Position numbers and translations under genes: made by a program. Source: DAOTWY01 sp003696565 (lineage in GTDB: Bacteria; Chloroflexota; Anaerolineae; Aggregatilineales; Phototrophicaceae). Taken from it: a DNA stretch of 64,000 nucleotides. Under the pieces are notes generated by a model. The model saw only the letters and a list, made by a program, of their open reading frames with translations, was not told the origin of the DNA and did no database searches. The stretch's first letter is position 1; every line of letters begins with the position of its first letter. This document shows, one piece after another, positions 9,319-18,537 of this stretch. The stretch lies in contig DAOTWY010000055.1 of NCBI GenBank assembly GCA_034435635.1, positions 3,550-67,549 on the forward strand, in the 5' to 3' direction.

Positions 9319-10344
9319 ATGAGATTAGGGTTAATGGCAGGATATTCTGGCGCACAGATTCAACTGCCAATGGATATTATTTTAGAAGCGGATCGACTGG
9401 GATATTATGCCGTGTGGACATCTGAAGCATATGGCTCTGATGCAGTAACGCCCCTTGCCTGGATTGGTGCGTTGACCCAGACAATCCATTTAGGAACGGC
9501 AATTATGCAGATGCCAGCTCGTACGCCGGCGATGACTGCAATGACGGCGATGACGCTAGATCAGCTTTCTGGGGGGCGGATGTTGCTGGGGTTAGGGCTA
9601 AGTGGTCCACAGGTGGTGGAAGGTTGGCATGGCACAGCTTATGGCAAGCCCCTTGGTAAAACACGCGAATATGTTTCCATTGTGCGTAAAATTTTCTCGC
9701 GCGAAGAACCACTCATCCACAAAGGGGATCATTATGAAATCCCTTATAATGGCGAAGATGCAACTGGATTAGGTAAGCCACTTAAGAGTATTTTACATGG
9801 TCGGGCAGATATTCCGATTTATCTGGCATCCATTGGCCCCAAAAATGTCACATTGACGGCTGAAATTGCGGATGGTTGGTTGCCGATTTTCTTTTCTCCC
9901 AATTTTTACGATACATCATATAAAGCATACATTGACGAGGGGCTACAAAAAGCAGGCAAAACGCTTGATCAGTTTGATATTGCGCCAACTGTAACTGTGA
10001 TTGTCAACGATGACCTGGAGGTGGCATGGAATCAAGTTAAACCCATGCTAGCATTGTATATTGGTGGGATGGGCGCAAAAGGGAAAAATTTCTATTATGA
10101 TCTGGCGTGCCGTTATGGTTTTGAGGATGCTGCTGATAAAATCCAGGACTTATATTTGGCAGGCAATAAGGCAGAAGCTGTGATGGCAGTTCCCAACGAA
10201 CTGGTAGATGAAGTTACGCTTTGTGGATCAAAAGAGCGTATTAAAGACCGTTTACAAATGTGGGAAGCAAGCCCAATCACGACATTAAATATCACTGCGT
10301 TTGATGTTGAAACCGTGCGCACTATGGCAGAATTAGTGCTTTAA
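9319..10344 (+). CDS. LLM-class (luciferase-like) F420- or flavin-dependent oxidoreductase
   Basis: A 341-residue TIM-barrel enzyme of the bacterial luciferase-like superfamily. Landmarks are EADRLGYYAVWTSEAYGSDAVTPLAWI near the N-terminus, the TLDQLSGGRMLLGLGLSGPQVVEGWHG block (about 75-105), and IPIYLASIGPKNVTLTAEIADGW near 175. This closely follows the F420-dependent subgroup typified by mycobacterial homologues; the cofactor is inferred from subgroup, not proven. AAGGAG lies seven bases before the ATG. It is monocistronic, followed by a symmetrical hairpin. The substrate is unknown. Confidence 0.88.
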   Translation: MRLGLMAGYSGAQIQLPMDIILEADRLGYYAVWTSEAYGSDAVTPLAWIGALTQTIHLGTAIMQMPARTPAMTAMTAMTLDQLSGGRMLLGLGLSGPQVVEGWHGTAYGKPLGKTREYVSIVRKIFSREEPLIHKGDHYEIPYNGEDATGLGKPLKSILHGRADIPIYLASIGPKNVTLTAEIADGWLPIFFSPNFYDTSYKAYIDEGLQKAGKTLDQFDIAPTVTVIVNDDLEVAWNQVKPMLALYIGGMGAKGKNFYYDLACRYGFEDAADKIQDLYLAGNKAEAVMAVPNELVDEVTLCGSKERIKDRLQMWEASPITTLNITAFDVETVRTMAELVL

Positions 10345-10354
10345 TCAAGACAGC

Positions 10355-10383
10355 GTATGAGGGGACACAGCCGCCCCTCATAC
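10355..10383. terminator. Hairpin between convergent genes, probable terminator
   Basis: A perfect ten-base-pair stem GTATGAGGGG/CCCCTCATAC (10355-10364 with 10374-10383) with a nine-base loop, in the 59-base gap between the convergent LLM oxidoreductase and SDR genes. There is no strong T-tract, so termination may be inefficient. Confidence 0.6.
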
Positions 10384-10403
10384 TTGAATTGTCTAACTAC
10401 GGT

Positions 10404-11453
10404 TTAGAAGAAGATTTTTGCCAGTTTAAGGATACCCTGACTCCAGGGAACGCGGTGTGTTACGCCAGATTTCCCCTCAAAATTCTGCAAATTCGCAACA
10501 TACCAATCATAATTGCGGATGAGTGCGTCTTTGTTGGAATACTTCGGCGCAAAACCGAGGACTCTTTCCGCCTTTTCAATGGAAACAAATGAGTCCTTTA
10601 CAGCGGTTTCATACACCCATGGATATAATGGGGAGAGATTCAAACGATCTAGTATGCGTAAAATCCACAACGCTGGGGCAACTGGAATAGAGACCACTTT
10701 CTTGCCAAAACCAGCATGATCTAACACCGCTTGGAAGTCCTCTTTAAATGTGCCGAATTCCTTGGCACCAATGTTGAACGTGTCGTTGACGACATCGCGG
10801 TCAAGTGTGGCTGTTAGGTAGATGGCATCACATAAGTCTTCCACATCCAAGTATTGATAAAGATTGTTGCCCTTACCAGGTATCGGGAAATTTTTACCGT
10901 CTTTTGCCCAATCATATAGCAGGGCGAACACACCAAGCCGTTCCAAACCGATGAAAGACTTCGGGCGGATTACCGGTACACACATCCCTTTATCACGATA
11001 TTCAAAGCAGACTTCTTCCGCTTTGATCTTTGCCTCACCATATGGACCAACACCCACAACAGGGTCAGTTTCATACAACGGATGATGATCCGGTACGCCA
11101 TAAACTGCGGTGGAGGAAATGTGAATGACACGCTCGACACCATTTTCTAGCGCGGCTTGTAACACATTGCGTGTCCCATCAATATCGGTGGAAAAGATGT
11201 CTTCTTTTTTGTATAAGGGCAGCGCGGCAGCGGTATGAATGACAATATCAATTCCCTGCATCGCTTTCCGCATATCGTCCAAGTTACGGATGTCACCAAT
11301 GATTTCAGTGATTTGTGGACGTTCGGGGTAATCGAATGGCAATAAGTCATAGGATGTGACCTTATGACCGCGTGCCAGTAAATAGCGCACCATATTGATC
11401 CCCAGGAAGCCGGAACCCCCTGTGATTAGATATGACTTCTGTTCTTCAGCCAT
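10404..11453 (-). CDS. NAD-dependent epimerase/dehydratase family protein (extended SDR)
   Basis: 349 residues. The NAD-binding glycine motif is TGGSGFLG (G12, G15, G18), the catalytic Tyr-x3-Lys is Y138-GEA-K142, and the serine/threonine is in HISSTAVYG (113-119). The layout resembles sugar-nucleotide epimerases and 3-beta-hydroxysteroid/sterol-type dehydrogenases. The IRPKSFIGLERLGVF segment after the active site is common in this extended SDR group. The substrate cannot be specified. It is monocistronic, divergent from the DUF1499 gene. Confidence 0.88.
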   Translation of the reverse strand: MAEEQKSYLITGGSGFLGINMVRYLLARGHKVTSYDLLPFDYPERPQITEIIGDIRNLDDMRKAMQGIDIVIHTAAALPLYKKEDIFSTDIDGTRNVLQAALENGVERVIHISSTAVYGVPDHHPLYETDPVVGVGPYGEAKIKAEEVCFEYRDKGMCVPVIRPKSFIGLERLGVFALLYDWAKDGKNFPIPGKGNNLYQYLDVEDLCDAIYLTATLDRDVVNDTFNIGAKEFGTFKEDFQAVLDHAGFGKKVVSIPVAPALWILRILDRLNLSPLYPWVYETAVKDSFVSIEKAERVLGFAPKYSNKDALIRNYDWYVANLQNFEGKSGVTHRVPWSQGILKLAKIFF

Positions 11454-11604
11454 GATTTACTCTCATTAACCGTCAATTAACGCGCCATATTGTAGGACTC
11501 AACGCTGTGAATGTGTAGGGGCTAAATGATTGCTTAGATAAATTTAATGTGATACTTGGCTTGACTTGTTATCATTATGCCTTATTAAATGAGGTGTAAA
11601 ACAT

Positions 11605-12096
11605 ATGAGGAAGCGAATCATTATGGGCTTTATTTTAGGTCTTTTGGGGTTAGCTGGGCTTTATTTTCTATTGGTGTTTGTGGTTTTCCCTGCGCTTAGT
11701 CCACGACCTGATAATTTGGGAGTGAGTGCCAACGGTCAACTCGCACCCTGTCCCTCATCACCGAACTGTGTTTCCACACAGGCAACGGATAAATTACATG
11801 CCATTGAGCCAATTGCGTATGGTGATCTTAGCACAGCACAAGCCCGTGAGATTATCCTGAATATTTTGAATAATATGGAACGGACGGAAATTATCACCCA
11901 GCGAGCGGATTATATTCACGCCGAGGTGCGTTCCGCCTTATGGCGATTTGTGGATGATGTGGAGTTTTACTTTGATGAAGATGCAGGGATGATTCACTTC
12001 CGTTCAGCGTCACGATTAGGGCGGGGTGACATGGGGGTGAACCGCCGCCGCATGGAACACATCCGGTCTGAATTTATGGCGCGTCGTCCGGCATAA
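11605..12096 (+). CDS. DUF1499 family membrane-anchored protein
   Basis: 163 residues: one N-terminal hydrophobic helix (about 7-30), then the DUF1499 domain with its signature PCPSSPNCVSTQA, HAIEPI and, near the end, FRSASRLGRGDMGVNRRRMEHIR. The function of the family is not established; it often appears as a small secreted or membrane-tethered protein. GAGG lies about ten bases before the ATG. The 3' end overlaps the convergent SAF-domain lipoprotein gene by 23 bases. Confidence 0.88.
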   Translation: MRKRIIMGFILGLLGLAGLYFLLVFVVFPALSPRPDNLGVSANGQLAPCPSSPNCVSTQATDKLHAIEPIAYGDLSTAQAREIILNILNNMERTEIITQRADYIHAEVRSALWRFVDDVEFYFDEDAGMIHFRSASRLGRGDMGVNRRRMEHIRSEFMARRPA

Positions 12097-12763
12097 GATG
12101 GTAGCTGTGGATGGGCTGCTCACGCAGGATATTCATACCCACTTGCCGTCCAATCACATCCGAAAGCCGTGTGATCGCATCCGGTGGAATTAGATTGTGT
12201 GGATAGTCTCGTAGCATCACCATACTTGGGGAAATGACTTGTCCGGGCTGTATCCAATTCACTGCAACCACAATATGCCCCATCTCACTGCCTTCTTCTG
12301 GTACAGGTGGGCAATTCCCCGGTAAGTCAAGGTAACCGGAACCGGCTTCTCGTGGGGCAAGCGTTCCAATGCTAATCGGGTCAAAACAACCAATGGGTAC
12401 ACGTGCCACATGGTTAATGACCTCATCCAAATCAACAGCCGCATCCAGCGGCACACTTTCCGGCGGCAAGGAAAAAATCCTCACGGCAGACGGCGGTATA
12501 GCATAGCCTTGTGGAATAGGCTCTACGGCGATAATCACCTCAACCAATGGCATTGTGGTGGGGGTGATACTAGGGGTTAACGTTGCGGTAGGTGGAAAAG
12601 GAGAGGCAGTTTTGGTGGCGGTACGGCTAGGGCGCGGTGTGATACTAGGCGTATTGCTCGGTAAAACAACCCGTGTCGGAAGTTCTTGAAGTAAAACAGG
12701 GGTTGCATCTTGGTCTACTGTGCAGGCGGTAGCTAACAAACAAATCAGCAAAAGCCAACGCAT
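12074..12763 (-). CDS. SAF-domain lipoprotein (CpaB/FlgA-like), two repeats
   Basis: 229 residues. An N-terminal signal ends in the lipobox LLATAC, followed by a threonine/proline/serine linker (about 35-72), the kind of extracellular spacer repeated in other proteins here. Two related modules follow (about 73-135 and 165-226): VIIAVEPIPQGYAIPPSAVRIFSLP and IVVAVNWIQPGQVISPSMVMLRDYP, each resembling the SAF fold of Flp pilus protein CpaB and antifreeze/FlgA proteins, though in single form. No pilus genes are nearby. It is the last gene of a recD2-membrane protein-SAF run with 2-3 base spacings. Confidence 0.78.
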   Translation of the reverse strand: MRWLLLICLLATACTVDQDATPVLLQELPTRVVLPSNTPSITPRPSRTATKTASPFPPTATLTPSITPTTMPLVEVIIAVEPIPQGYAIPPSAVRIFSLPPESVPLDAAVDLDEVINHVARVPIGCFDPISIGTLAPREAGSGYLDLPGNCPPVPEEGSEMGHIVVAVNWIQPGQVISPSMVMLRDYPHNLIPPDAITRLSDVIGRQVGMNILREQPIHSYHLMPDDAP

Positions 12764-12765
12764 GG

Positions 12766-13317
12766 TTACTCATCCTTTTCACGCAGAAGCCACGCTAATG
12801 TTATTCCAGTGGTGCTACCAAACACAATCGGTCCCATCAACAACGGTAAAAACGACCCGGTAAATGTGATAATACTGCATAGACAACTAGCTAGTATGGT
12901 GCTCAGTATCCAAATGAGGGCGACTTCGCCATCATAATGTAAGGATTGCATCCCGCCTAAGCTGAGACCATATAGCCCACCCATGACACCAAAGCCAATT
13001 TCCTGCCCAGCGACCAAACTAAAGGCAGATAAAAATACCGGAATGACCCCAATTATGCCACCAATGATGCTATAAAACATCCAATGTGCAGTGGCGTTAG
13101 GACGAATTGACCATGCTTGTAAACCACCGACGATGAGACCGATTACCCCACCACCAACAAACACTGCGGTAATCCCTAACCATGTACTGAACCACTTAAT
13201 GGCTAACCCCGCAAGGATGAATGCAAACATCCAACCAAAGGTGTTGGCGATGATCCAACGGGGGATGGGGTGTTGCTCAAGCCAAGCAAGAGGGGCTTTG
13301 ATATAAATAGACTTCAC
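12766..13317 (-). CDS. Multi-pass membrane protein of unknown function
   Basis: 183 residues with about five or six hydrophobic segments rich in glycine and isoleucine. No motif is recognised. The likely start is GTG at 13315-13317, two bases after the recD2 stop, which suggests translational coupling; the SAF-lipoprotein gene begins two bases after its stop. It therefore sits in a three-gene operon, but nothing in its sequence ties it to DNA repair. Confidence 0.68.
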   Translation of the reverse strand: MKSIYIKAPLAWLEQHPIPRWIIANTFGWMFAFILAGLAIKWFSTWLGITAVFVGGGVIGLIVGGLQAWSIRPNATAHWMFYSIIGGIIGVIPVFLSAFSLVAGQEIGFGVMGGLYGLSLGGMQSLHYDGEVALIWILSTILASCLCSIITFTGSFLPLLMGPIVFGSTTGITLAWLLREKDE

Positions 13318-13319
13318 TG

Positions 13320-15548
13320 TTAGAATAATTTTCCGCTGGGTTTAGTTAACCGGTAGAGTAAGCCGCTGTAGCGTTTTTCAACTTTGTTATTCCGAACTGC
13401 CATCTGGACGGCTTGGCGGTTACCAACCATCACCACAACATCTCGCGCGCGGGTGATGGCGGTATAGATCAGGTTGCGCTGAAGCATCATATAATGCTGG
13501 GTGAGAATAGGTAACACAATCACCGGATATTCTGATCCTTGGCTACGATGAATACTGATGCAATATGCATGGATTAGCTCGTCGGCGGCTTCCGTATAAT
13601 CATAATAGATGATATCCTGCCCCATGTGTACTTCAATGATGTTGTCATTATCATCAATAGCACGGATAAAGCCAATATCACCGTTAAAAACGTCTTTTTC
13701 ATAGTTGTTGCGAGTTTGCATCACTTTATCCCCCACCCGGAAGATGCGATGACCGATTTTCTTTTCTGCGCGGCGGATGCTACCAGGGTTAAGGGCGTGT
13801 TGCAGGGCTTCATTGAGCTTATCTACACCGGATGCACCGCGATACATTGGAGAAAGCACTTGAATATCCGTCAACGGGTCAAAGCCAAATTTGCGTGGGA
13901 TGCGCTGTGTAACAACTTCTACAAGTAACTCAGCTGCCTTGAATTGATCTTCTTCCCGGAAGAAAAAGAAATCATTGCTACGGTTATCCAGGTAGGGGTT
14001 TTTGCCGTTGTTAACGCGGTGGGCATTGATGATAATGTGGCTGTTTTCTTCCTGCCGGAAGATTGTATCTAGTCGTGTGACATATGCCACACGGCTGTTG
14101 ATGACATCCCGCAGCACATTACCAGCCCCCACACTTGGCAGCTGATCAACATCACCGACCAGCATCAGATGAGTTTCCGTTGAGATACCGCGTAAGACGT
14201 TGGCAAAAAGCATTAAGTCAATCATGGACGCTTCATCAATGATAAGCATATCCACCGGAAGCGGGTCATCTGCATCAAATTCAAAGCCTTCATCCGGCTT
14301 GAAGCCAAACAGTCGGTGAATGGTGGCGGCTTCGCGGTTAGTTGCCTCGCTCAATCGTTTGGCGGCACGTCCGGTTGGGGATGCCAAAGCATAGCTAAAA
14401 TCCATGCGTTCTAACGCAGCAATAACCATTTGTAATGTGGTGGTTTTACCAGTACCCGGTCCACCGGTAAGGACGGAAACTTTACTAGTAAAAGCCGCCT
14501 TAACGGCACTTTGTTGCTGTTCAGTTAGGGCAATATTGTTATGTTGTGCTAATTCTGCCAAAAACGCTTGCCAATTAATCTTGGTGGCGGCTTCTGTAAT
14601 GACAGAAGGCATACTAGCTATCTCTCGTAGATCATGAGCGGCGTTTTGTTCTGCACGATGAAAAGCTGGTAGGTAAATCGCATGAACCGCCTGACCGTCA
14701 ATTAAGAGTGTGTCCGCCTTTAGGCGATTGGCAGAGAGCTGTGCATCAAGTGCATCTATAACTAATTGAGGGTTATCGACTTGCAAAATGTCACAGGTGG
14801 TATCAATCAACACCTGACGCGGGGCATATGTGTGTCCATCTTGTGAGAGTTTGCCAAGCGCGTAACCAAGCCCGGCACGCAGCCGTTCTGGCGCGTCAAA
14901 CGGCATACCCATGTTGCGGGCGATGCTATCCGCTTTGATAAAGCCAATGCCATGCACTTCATCCGCTAGGGTATAGGGATTATCTTTGACTTTGTTAATG
15001 GTCTCTGTTCCATAAACAGCATGAATACGATTCGCCATCTTTGAGGACACACCATAACCCTGCAAAAAAATCATGGTCTGGCGGACGTTGACGTTTTGTT
15101 CCCATGCTTCAGCAAGGGCTTCTGCTAATGCTGGTTTGATTTGAGGAACCTCTTTAAGGCGTTCCGGGTGCTTGTTAAGAATCTCTAGCGTGGCATCACC
15201 AAAATAATCAACGATGTATTCTGCACGACGTTCACCAATCCCCTTGACGATACCACTGCTAAGATAGCGAATAATGCCGGCACGGCTGGTGGGCTGAATC
15301 GGCTGCACGGTTTCAACCCGCATTTGCATGCCATAGCGGGGGTCTTCTATCCATTGCCCATGAAATTCAACCTCTTCACCAATGCCTAATTCCGGCATGA
15401 TACCAACCACAGTCACTAACCCATCACGAGAGGCATATTGTGGCATTTTACGATCTGGACGGACTTTGATAACGCTATAGCCGTTTTGGTCATTATAGAA
15501 TGTAATACGCTCAACTGAGCCGGTGAATGTTTCCATAAGGGCATTCAC
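13320..15548 (-). CDS. recD2: RecD2-type 5'-3' DNA helicase (SF1B)
   Basis: 742 residues. The N-terminal OB-like and helix-hairpin-helix region (about 1-215) precedes a SF1B helicase core with Walker A GGPGTGKTT at 362-370, Walker B LIIDEASM at about 435-442, GDVDQLPSVGAG, FRQEENSHI, and the C-terminal HRSQGSEYPVI motif VI-type segment. This is the RecBC-independent RecD2 group, which unwinds DNA 5'-3' and is linked to mismatch repair and oxidative-damage tolerance in other bacteria. The first in-frame start is GTG at 15548; ATG at 15536 is an alternative, and neither has a strong ribosome-binding site. It heads a three-gene unit. Confidence 0.95.
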   Translation of the reverse strand: MNALMETFTGSVERITFYNDQNGYSVIKVRPDRKMPQYASRDGLVTVVGIMPELGIGEEVEFHGQWIEDPRYGMQMRVETVQPIQPTSRAGIIRYLSSGIVKGIGERRAEYIVDYFGDATLEILNKHPERLKEVPQIKPALAEALAEAWEQNVNVRQTMIFLQGYGVSSKMANRIHAVYGTETINKVKDNPYTLADEVHGIGFIKADSIARNMGMPFDAPERLRAGLGYALGKLSQDGHTYAPRQVLIDTTCDILQVDNPQLVIDALDAQLSANRLKADTLLIDGQAVHAIYLPAFHRAEQNAAHDLREIASMPSVITEAATKINWQAFLAELAQHNNIALTEQQQSAVKAAFTSKVSVLTGGPGTGKTTTLQMVIAALERMDFSYALASPTGRAAKRLSEATNREAATIHRLFGFKPDEGFEFDADDPLPVDMLIIDEASMIDLMLFANVLRGISTETHLMLVGDVDQLPSVGAGNVLRDVINSRVAYVTRLDTIFRQEENSHIIINAHRVNNGKNPYLDNRSNDFFFFREEDQFKAAELLVEVVTQRIPRKFGFDPLTDIQVLSPMYRGASGVDKLNEALQHALNPGSIRRAEKKIGHRIFRVGDKVMQTRNNYEKDVFNGDIGFIRAIDDNDNIIEVHMGQDIIYYDYTEAADELIHAYCISIHRSQGSEYPVIVLPILTQHYMMLQRNLIYTAITRARDVVVMVGNRQAVQMAVRNNKVEKRYSGLLYRLTKPSGKLF

Positions 15549-15694
15549 TTTCTTTCAAAAAAGTGAGTATAACTTGTTAAGACGGTGCAGACGCAAGATT
15601 AGCGATGTGTTTATTTCGCTTTGTGACTACCCAAGTATATAACAAAATAAGGGGATATGGGCGCACACATAACGTGCACCCAATAAGGGGATAG

Positions 15695-16555
15695 TTATTC
15701 GTTAACACGTAAAGCGACAAACTCAATCTCTAAGATAACTTCATCCGCCACATCACTGACACTAGGCACATTCGGGATAACAAGCCCAAAATCACGGTAA
15801 AGAATGGTTGCGGTGGCGTAACCTTCCAGACGATCCGCCGAAACAACTGTGACGGTTGTATCAAAAGTGACAGAGTTAGTTGTGCCCCGCACGGTTAGAT
15901 CGCCGGTGATCTGGAATTCGATGGTATCCCCCACAGAGACACTTTCCGGCAGGTTTGCTAAATCGGTTGGGGTGAATTCAGCAAATTCAAATTCATCTTC
16001 CGCTGAACGCAAAATCCGCGCACGCAAAGCATCATTACGGAAGCGATTATCTGTCGTTAGCGTACGCACGTTAATGCGAATTGTCCCAACTTGTGAGCTG
16101 CCAGGGTTATCGAAATCGACAACAATATCACCAGCGACTTGATCAGTCGTCCCAACAACGGTAATCCGATTACCATTCAATGTTTCATCGATATTGAAAC
16201 GAACTTCAGATTCTGTCTGTTCAATACGGAATAAGCTACGTCCGCTTAATCCGTCACTATTCGTTTCGGCGGTGTCGGTTTCTTCTGGTGGGGTTTCTGC
16301 TGTGATCTCCTCTGTAACGACCGGCTCCGGTGTGATCTGCTGTAGAACGGCAATCTGAGTTTGGAGTGCTTCGTTCGTAGCGACAACCTGAGAATAACCA
16401 GGCGTAGGGGTGACATTCGGGTCAAGCGTGGGGGCACTGATTTCCTCACTGGCTTCGCCATCTCCTGCCAATGCAGCGTTATAGATCAAGATTCCCGCCA
16501 CTGCGCCAACAGCCATCAACGCTAATACTGCCACAACATAAACTAGATTTTTCAA
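15695..16555 (-). CDS. Membrane-anchored YceI-family protein
   Basis: 286 residues. An N-terminal membrane helix (about 4-25) precedes a linker rich in threonine, proline and glutamate (about 35-100) and then a YceI domain (about 105-286), a lipocalin-like barrel that binds isoprenoid or other amphiphilic ligands. Family marks include the opening strand SEVRFNIDETL, NVRTLTTDNRFRNDALRARIL, FAEFTPTDL and the closing VILEIEFVALRV. The start is TTG at 16555, with AGAGG six bases upstream. The ligand is unknown; the orphan terpene synthase at 518-1549 is far away and no link is implied. Confidence 0.88.
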   Translation of the reverse strand: MKNLVYVVAVLALMAVGAVAGILIYNAALAGDGEASEEISAPTLDPNVTPTPGYSQVVATNEALQTQIAVLQQITPEPVVTEEITAETPPEETDTAETNSDGLSGRSLFRIEQTESEVRFNIDETLNGNRITVVGTTDQVAGDIVVDFDNPGSSQVGTIRINVRTLTTDNRFRNDALRARILRSAEDEFEFAEFTPTDLANLPESVSVGDTIEFQITGDLTVRGTTNSVTFDTTVTVVSADRLEGYATATILYRDFGLVIPNVPSVSDVADEVILEIEFVALRVNE

Positions 16556-16703
16556 TTTACACCTCTTTCTATGTTAAATGTCATAAATCAGCGTCATCAT
16601 ACAGAATAAAAGTGAGAGCAAGATCAATATTTCACCAATAATTTACTGATGTTGCTGGATTGTAATCAACTTTGCTTTTTGATGACGTGTTTAGAAATGA
16701 GTT

Positions 16704-16730
16704 AACGAGGGGCAAAAATGCCACCTCGTT
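16704..16730 (-). terminator. Hairpin after the FHA gene, probable terminator
   Basis: An eleven-base-pair stem with one bulged A (16704-16714 with 16719-16730) closed by an AAAA loop, lying eight bases beyond the stop of the FHA gene. It lacks a long T-tract on the minus strand, so it may act as a 3' stabiliser as much as a terminator. Confidence 0.55.
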
Positions 16731-16737
16731 GATGGTT

Positions 16738-17478
16738 TTAACAGGTTTGGGCGTTGGAGATAATGCCCAGGGCTTCGCCGATCAAGCCAAAAATGGGGGT
16801 AATAATATCCTTAAAAATGGGGATTTTACACCACAGATTACCTAGATCAATGATGACCAACCCTAAAACAGTGGCACAACAGCAGAACAACAGTAACCCT
16901 GCGCACCCAATCAAAATCCAACGCCAGGCATTGGAGGGTTCTTCTTCTCGTACGGCATACGGATCATAATCATAACCAGGTGCGCGTGGTGAATCATAAC
17001 CACCGTAATCTTGATCATAATCATAACCATAATCTGGTTGAGGCGGCGGTGGTGCGCTGGAATAAGCTGGTTGTGCCGGTTGCGGCGATTGTGGCTGTGG
17101 CGCGGGCGAAGATTGCACCGTTGCTGATGGTGCAGCTGGACCAGGGGCTGGTGGGCTGACTTCTGGACGAACCATATCGTATAACAACGTGACTGTTTCG
17201 CCTAAGCCGATGAGATCCCCCCGATTCAATGCCCGCACCCCGGTAATACGCTGCCCGGCAATAAATGTGCCGTTGGTTGATCCAAGGTCTTCTAAGGTGT
17301 AACCATCAGCAGTTTTGGTGATGCGTAAATGATGACGGCTGACTTCTGGGTCATTGATAACAATATCATTGGTGATGTCCCGCCCGAGGGTGATAACATC
17401 CCCTTTGAGATCAAACGTCTGGTTTGGTTGTGGACCACGCCGGACGATGAGCCGGTATTGATTGCCGGTGTCTTGCAT
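16738..17478 (-). CDS. FHA-domain protein with C-terminal membrane helix
   Basis: 246 residues. The FHA domain (about 1-95) has the phosphothreonine-binding signature: LGRDITNDIVINDPEVSRHH and LGSTNGTFI. A proline/alanine/glutamine linker (about 108-145) and a Tyr/Asp-rich stretch (about 147-175, YGYDYDQDYGGYD) lead to a single hydrophobic segment rich in cysteine (about 188-212). FHA domains read Ser/Thr kinase signals; no kinase is in the window. It lies on the same strand as, and 77 bases downstream of, the Clp-N protein gene, which may be in the same unit. Confidence 0.9.
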   Translation of the reverse strand: MQDTGNQYRLIVRRGPQPNQTFDLKGDVITLGRDITNDIVINDPEVSRHHLRITKTADGYTLEDLGSTNGTFIAGQRITGVRALNRGDLIGLGETVTLLYDMVRPEVSPPAPGPAAPSATVQSSPAPQPQSPQPAQPAYSSAPPPPQPDYGYDYDQDYGGYDSPRAPGYDYDPYAVREEEPSNAWRWILIGCAGLLLFCCCATVLGLVIIDLGNLWCKIPIFKDIITPIFGLIGEALGIISNAQTC

Positions 17479-17555
17479 GGGCGCCCTCCTGAATAAATGC
17501 GGATTAATTAACTGACTTATTTTACCTTAAATTTCCGTAATGCACAGCCAACGCT

Positions 17556-18425
17556 TTACTGACGCTTTTTTAATTGTAATGCAACATCCTGTTTTAGCTT
17601 CTCCGCATTGATGTTCAAGCTATGCAGCAGGTCTTTACCGTTGGCATCCTGGATAAGCGCAAGTAGCAAATGCTCTGTACCAGTATAGTGATTGCCATAA
17701 TGCCGGGCAAGATCACCCGCTTTCAGCATAACACCTTCAATGCTTTGTAGTGCGTTGTCGTCCGGTTGATCTAAAAAAGATTGAATTTTCTCGAATGTTA
17801 ATCCATGGTTGGTCAGTAGCTCGGCAACAATGCTCCGTTTTTCGTTCAATAAAACTTGGAGCAAATGAATAATGCCAACGCTGGGGTGATCCAGCGCGAC
17901 AGCGTTTTGCTCTGCTGCGTTAATCACACGGCGTGAAAGTTCACTCAGGCGGGCACTTTTGCGGGCAAACTGTAAATTAAATTCGGTTAATCCATAATCA
18001 AGTGCGCGGCGGACATGATGACGAACAGTATCCGGCGAAACACCAAGTTTATGAAAAAGGTCAACAGCGTTCCCTACGTTGGTTCGGGTAATCCCTAATA
18101 AGAGATGTTCTGTACCGATGTAGTGATGCCCAAGCCAGGCGGCTTCATCCGCTGCAAGGTTGAGTGCGCTATCAAGTGCAGCATCATTAGGCGGCGGGGC
18201 AGAGTCTGGAACGGGCAGAACAAGATTTTTAAGATGTAATTGGGCTTGTTCCGCATCTAATTGTAAATCAAATAGAACAGAATGCCCGATACTACCACGA
18301 GTTAACATCACCCCAACAAGCAGATGCCCGGTATCAATGCGTGGATGATGATATTGGACGGTGAGCATTCGTGCATGGCTGAGGGCACGGCGTGCATGGT
18401 GGCTATAGCGATTGTAGTTAGACAT
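17556..18425 (-). CDS. Clp N-terminal domain protein without an ATPase module
   Basis: 289 residues made only of Clp-N repeats. The first double repeat covers about 5-145 (FSHHARRAL-type opening YSHHARRALSHARM, then HYIGTEHLLLGI), the second about 160-285 (LSELSRRVINAAEQNAVALDHPSVGIIHLLQVLL, then HYTGTEHLLLALI). GTEHLLL is the hallmark of ClpC/ClpA N-domains. No Walker motifs or AAA+ domain are present, so it cannot be an unfoldase; related standalone proteins such as ClpS-like adaptors and ClpT are known. It may bind substrates or regulators. The C-terminus is basic. It is upstream of the FHA gene on the same strand. Confidence 0.9.
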   Translation of the reverse strand: MSNYNRYSHHARRALSHARMLTVQYHHPRIDTGHLLVGVMLTRGSIGHSVLFDLQLDAEQAQLHLKNLVLPVPDSAPPPNDAALDSALNLAADEAAWLGHHYIGTEHLLLGITRTNVGNAVDLFHKLGVSPDTVRHHVRRALDYGLTEFNLQFARKSARLSELSRRVINAAEQNAVALDHPSVGIIHLLQVLLNEKRSIVAELLTNHGLTFEKIQSFLDQPDDNALQSIEGVMLKAGDLARHYGNHYTGTEHLLLALIQDANGKDLLHSLNINAEKLKQDVALQLKKRQ

Positions 18426-18491
18426 GCTTTCTCACTTATCGCCAGGTTGCTTTAATCTAATTATAGACTGGCAAGCGTAACATTCAAACTC

Positions 18492-18500
18492 TGCTACAAT
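18492..18500 (+). promoter_or_regulatory. Possible extended -10 promoter for the duplicated secreted protein gene
   Basis: TGCTACAAT matches the TGn-TATAAT extended -10 pattern and lies 37 bases before the ATG at 18538. The region 17 bases further upstream (CAAGCG) is a poor -35, as often seen with extended -10 promoters. Confidence 0.4.
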
Positions 18501-18537
18501 AAAACTATCTGCACATCCTACTTTGAAAGGACAACTG

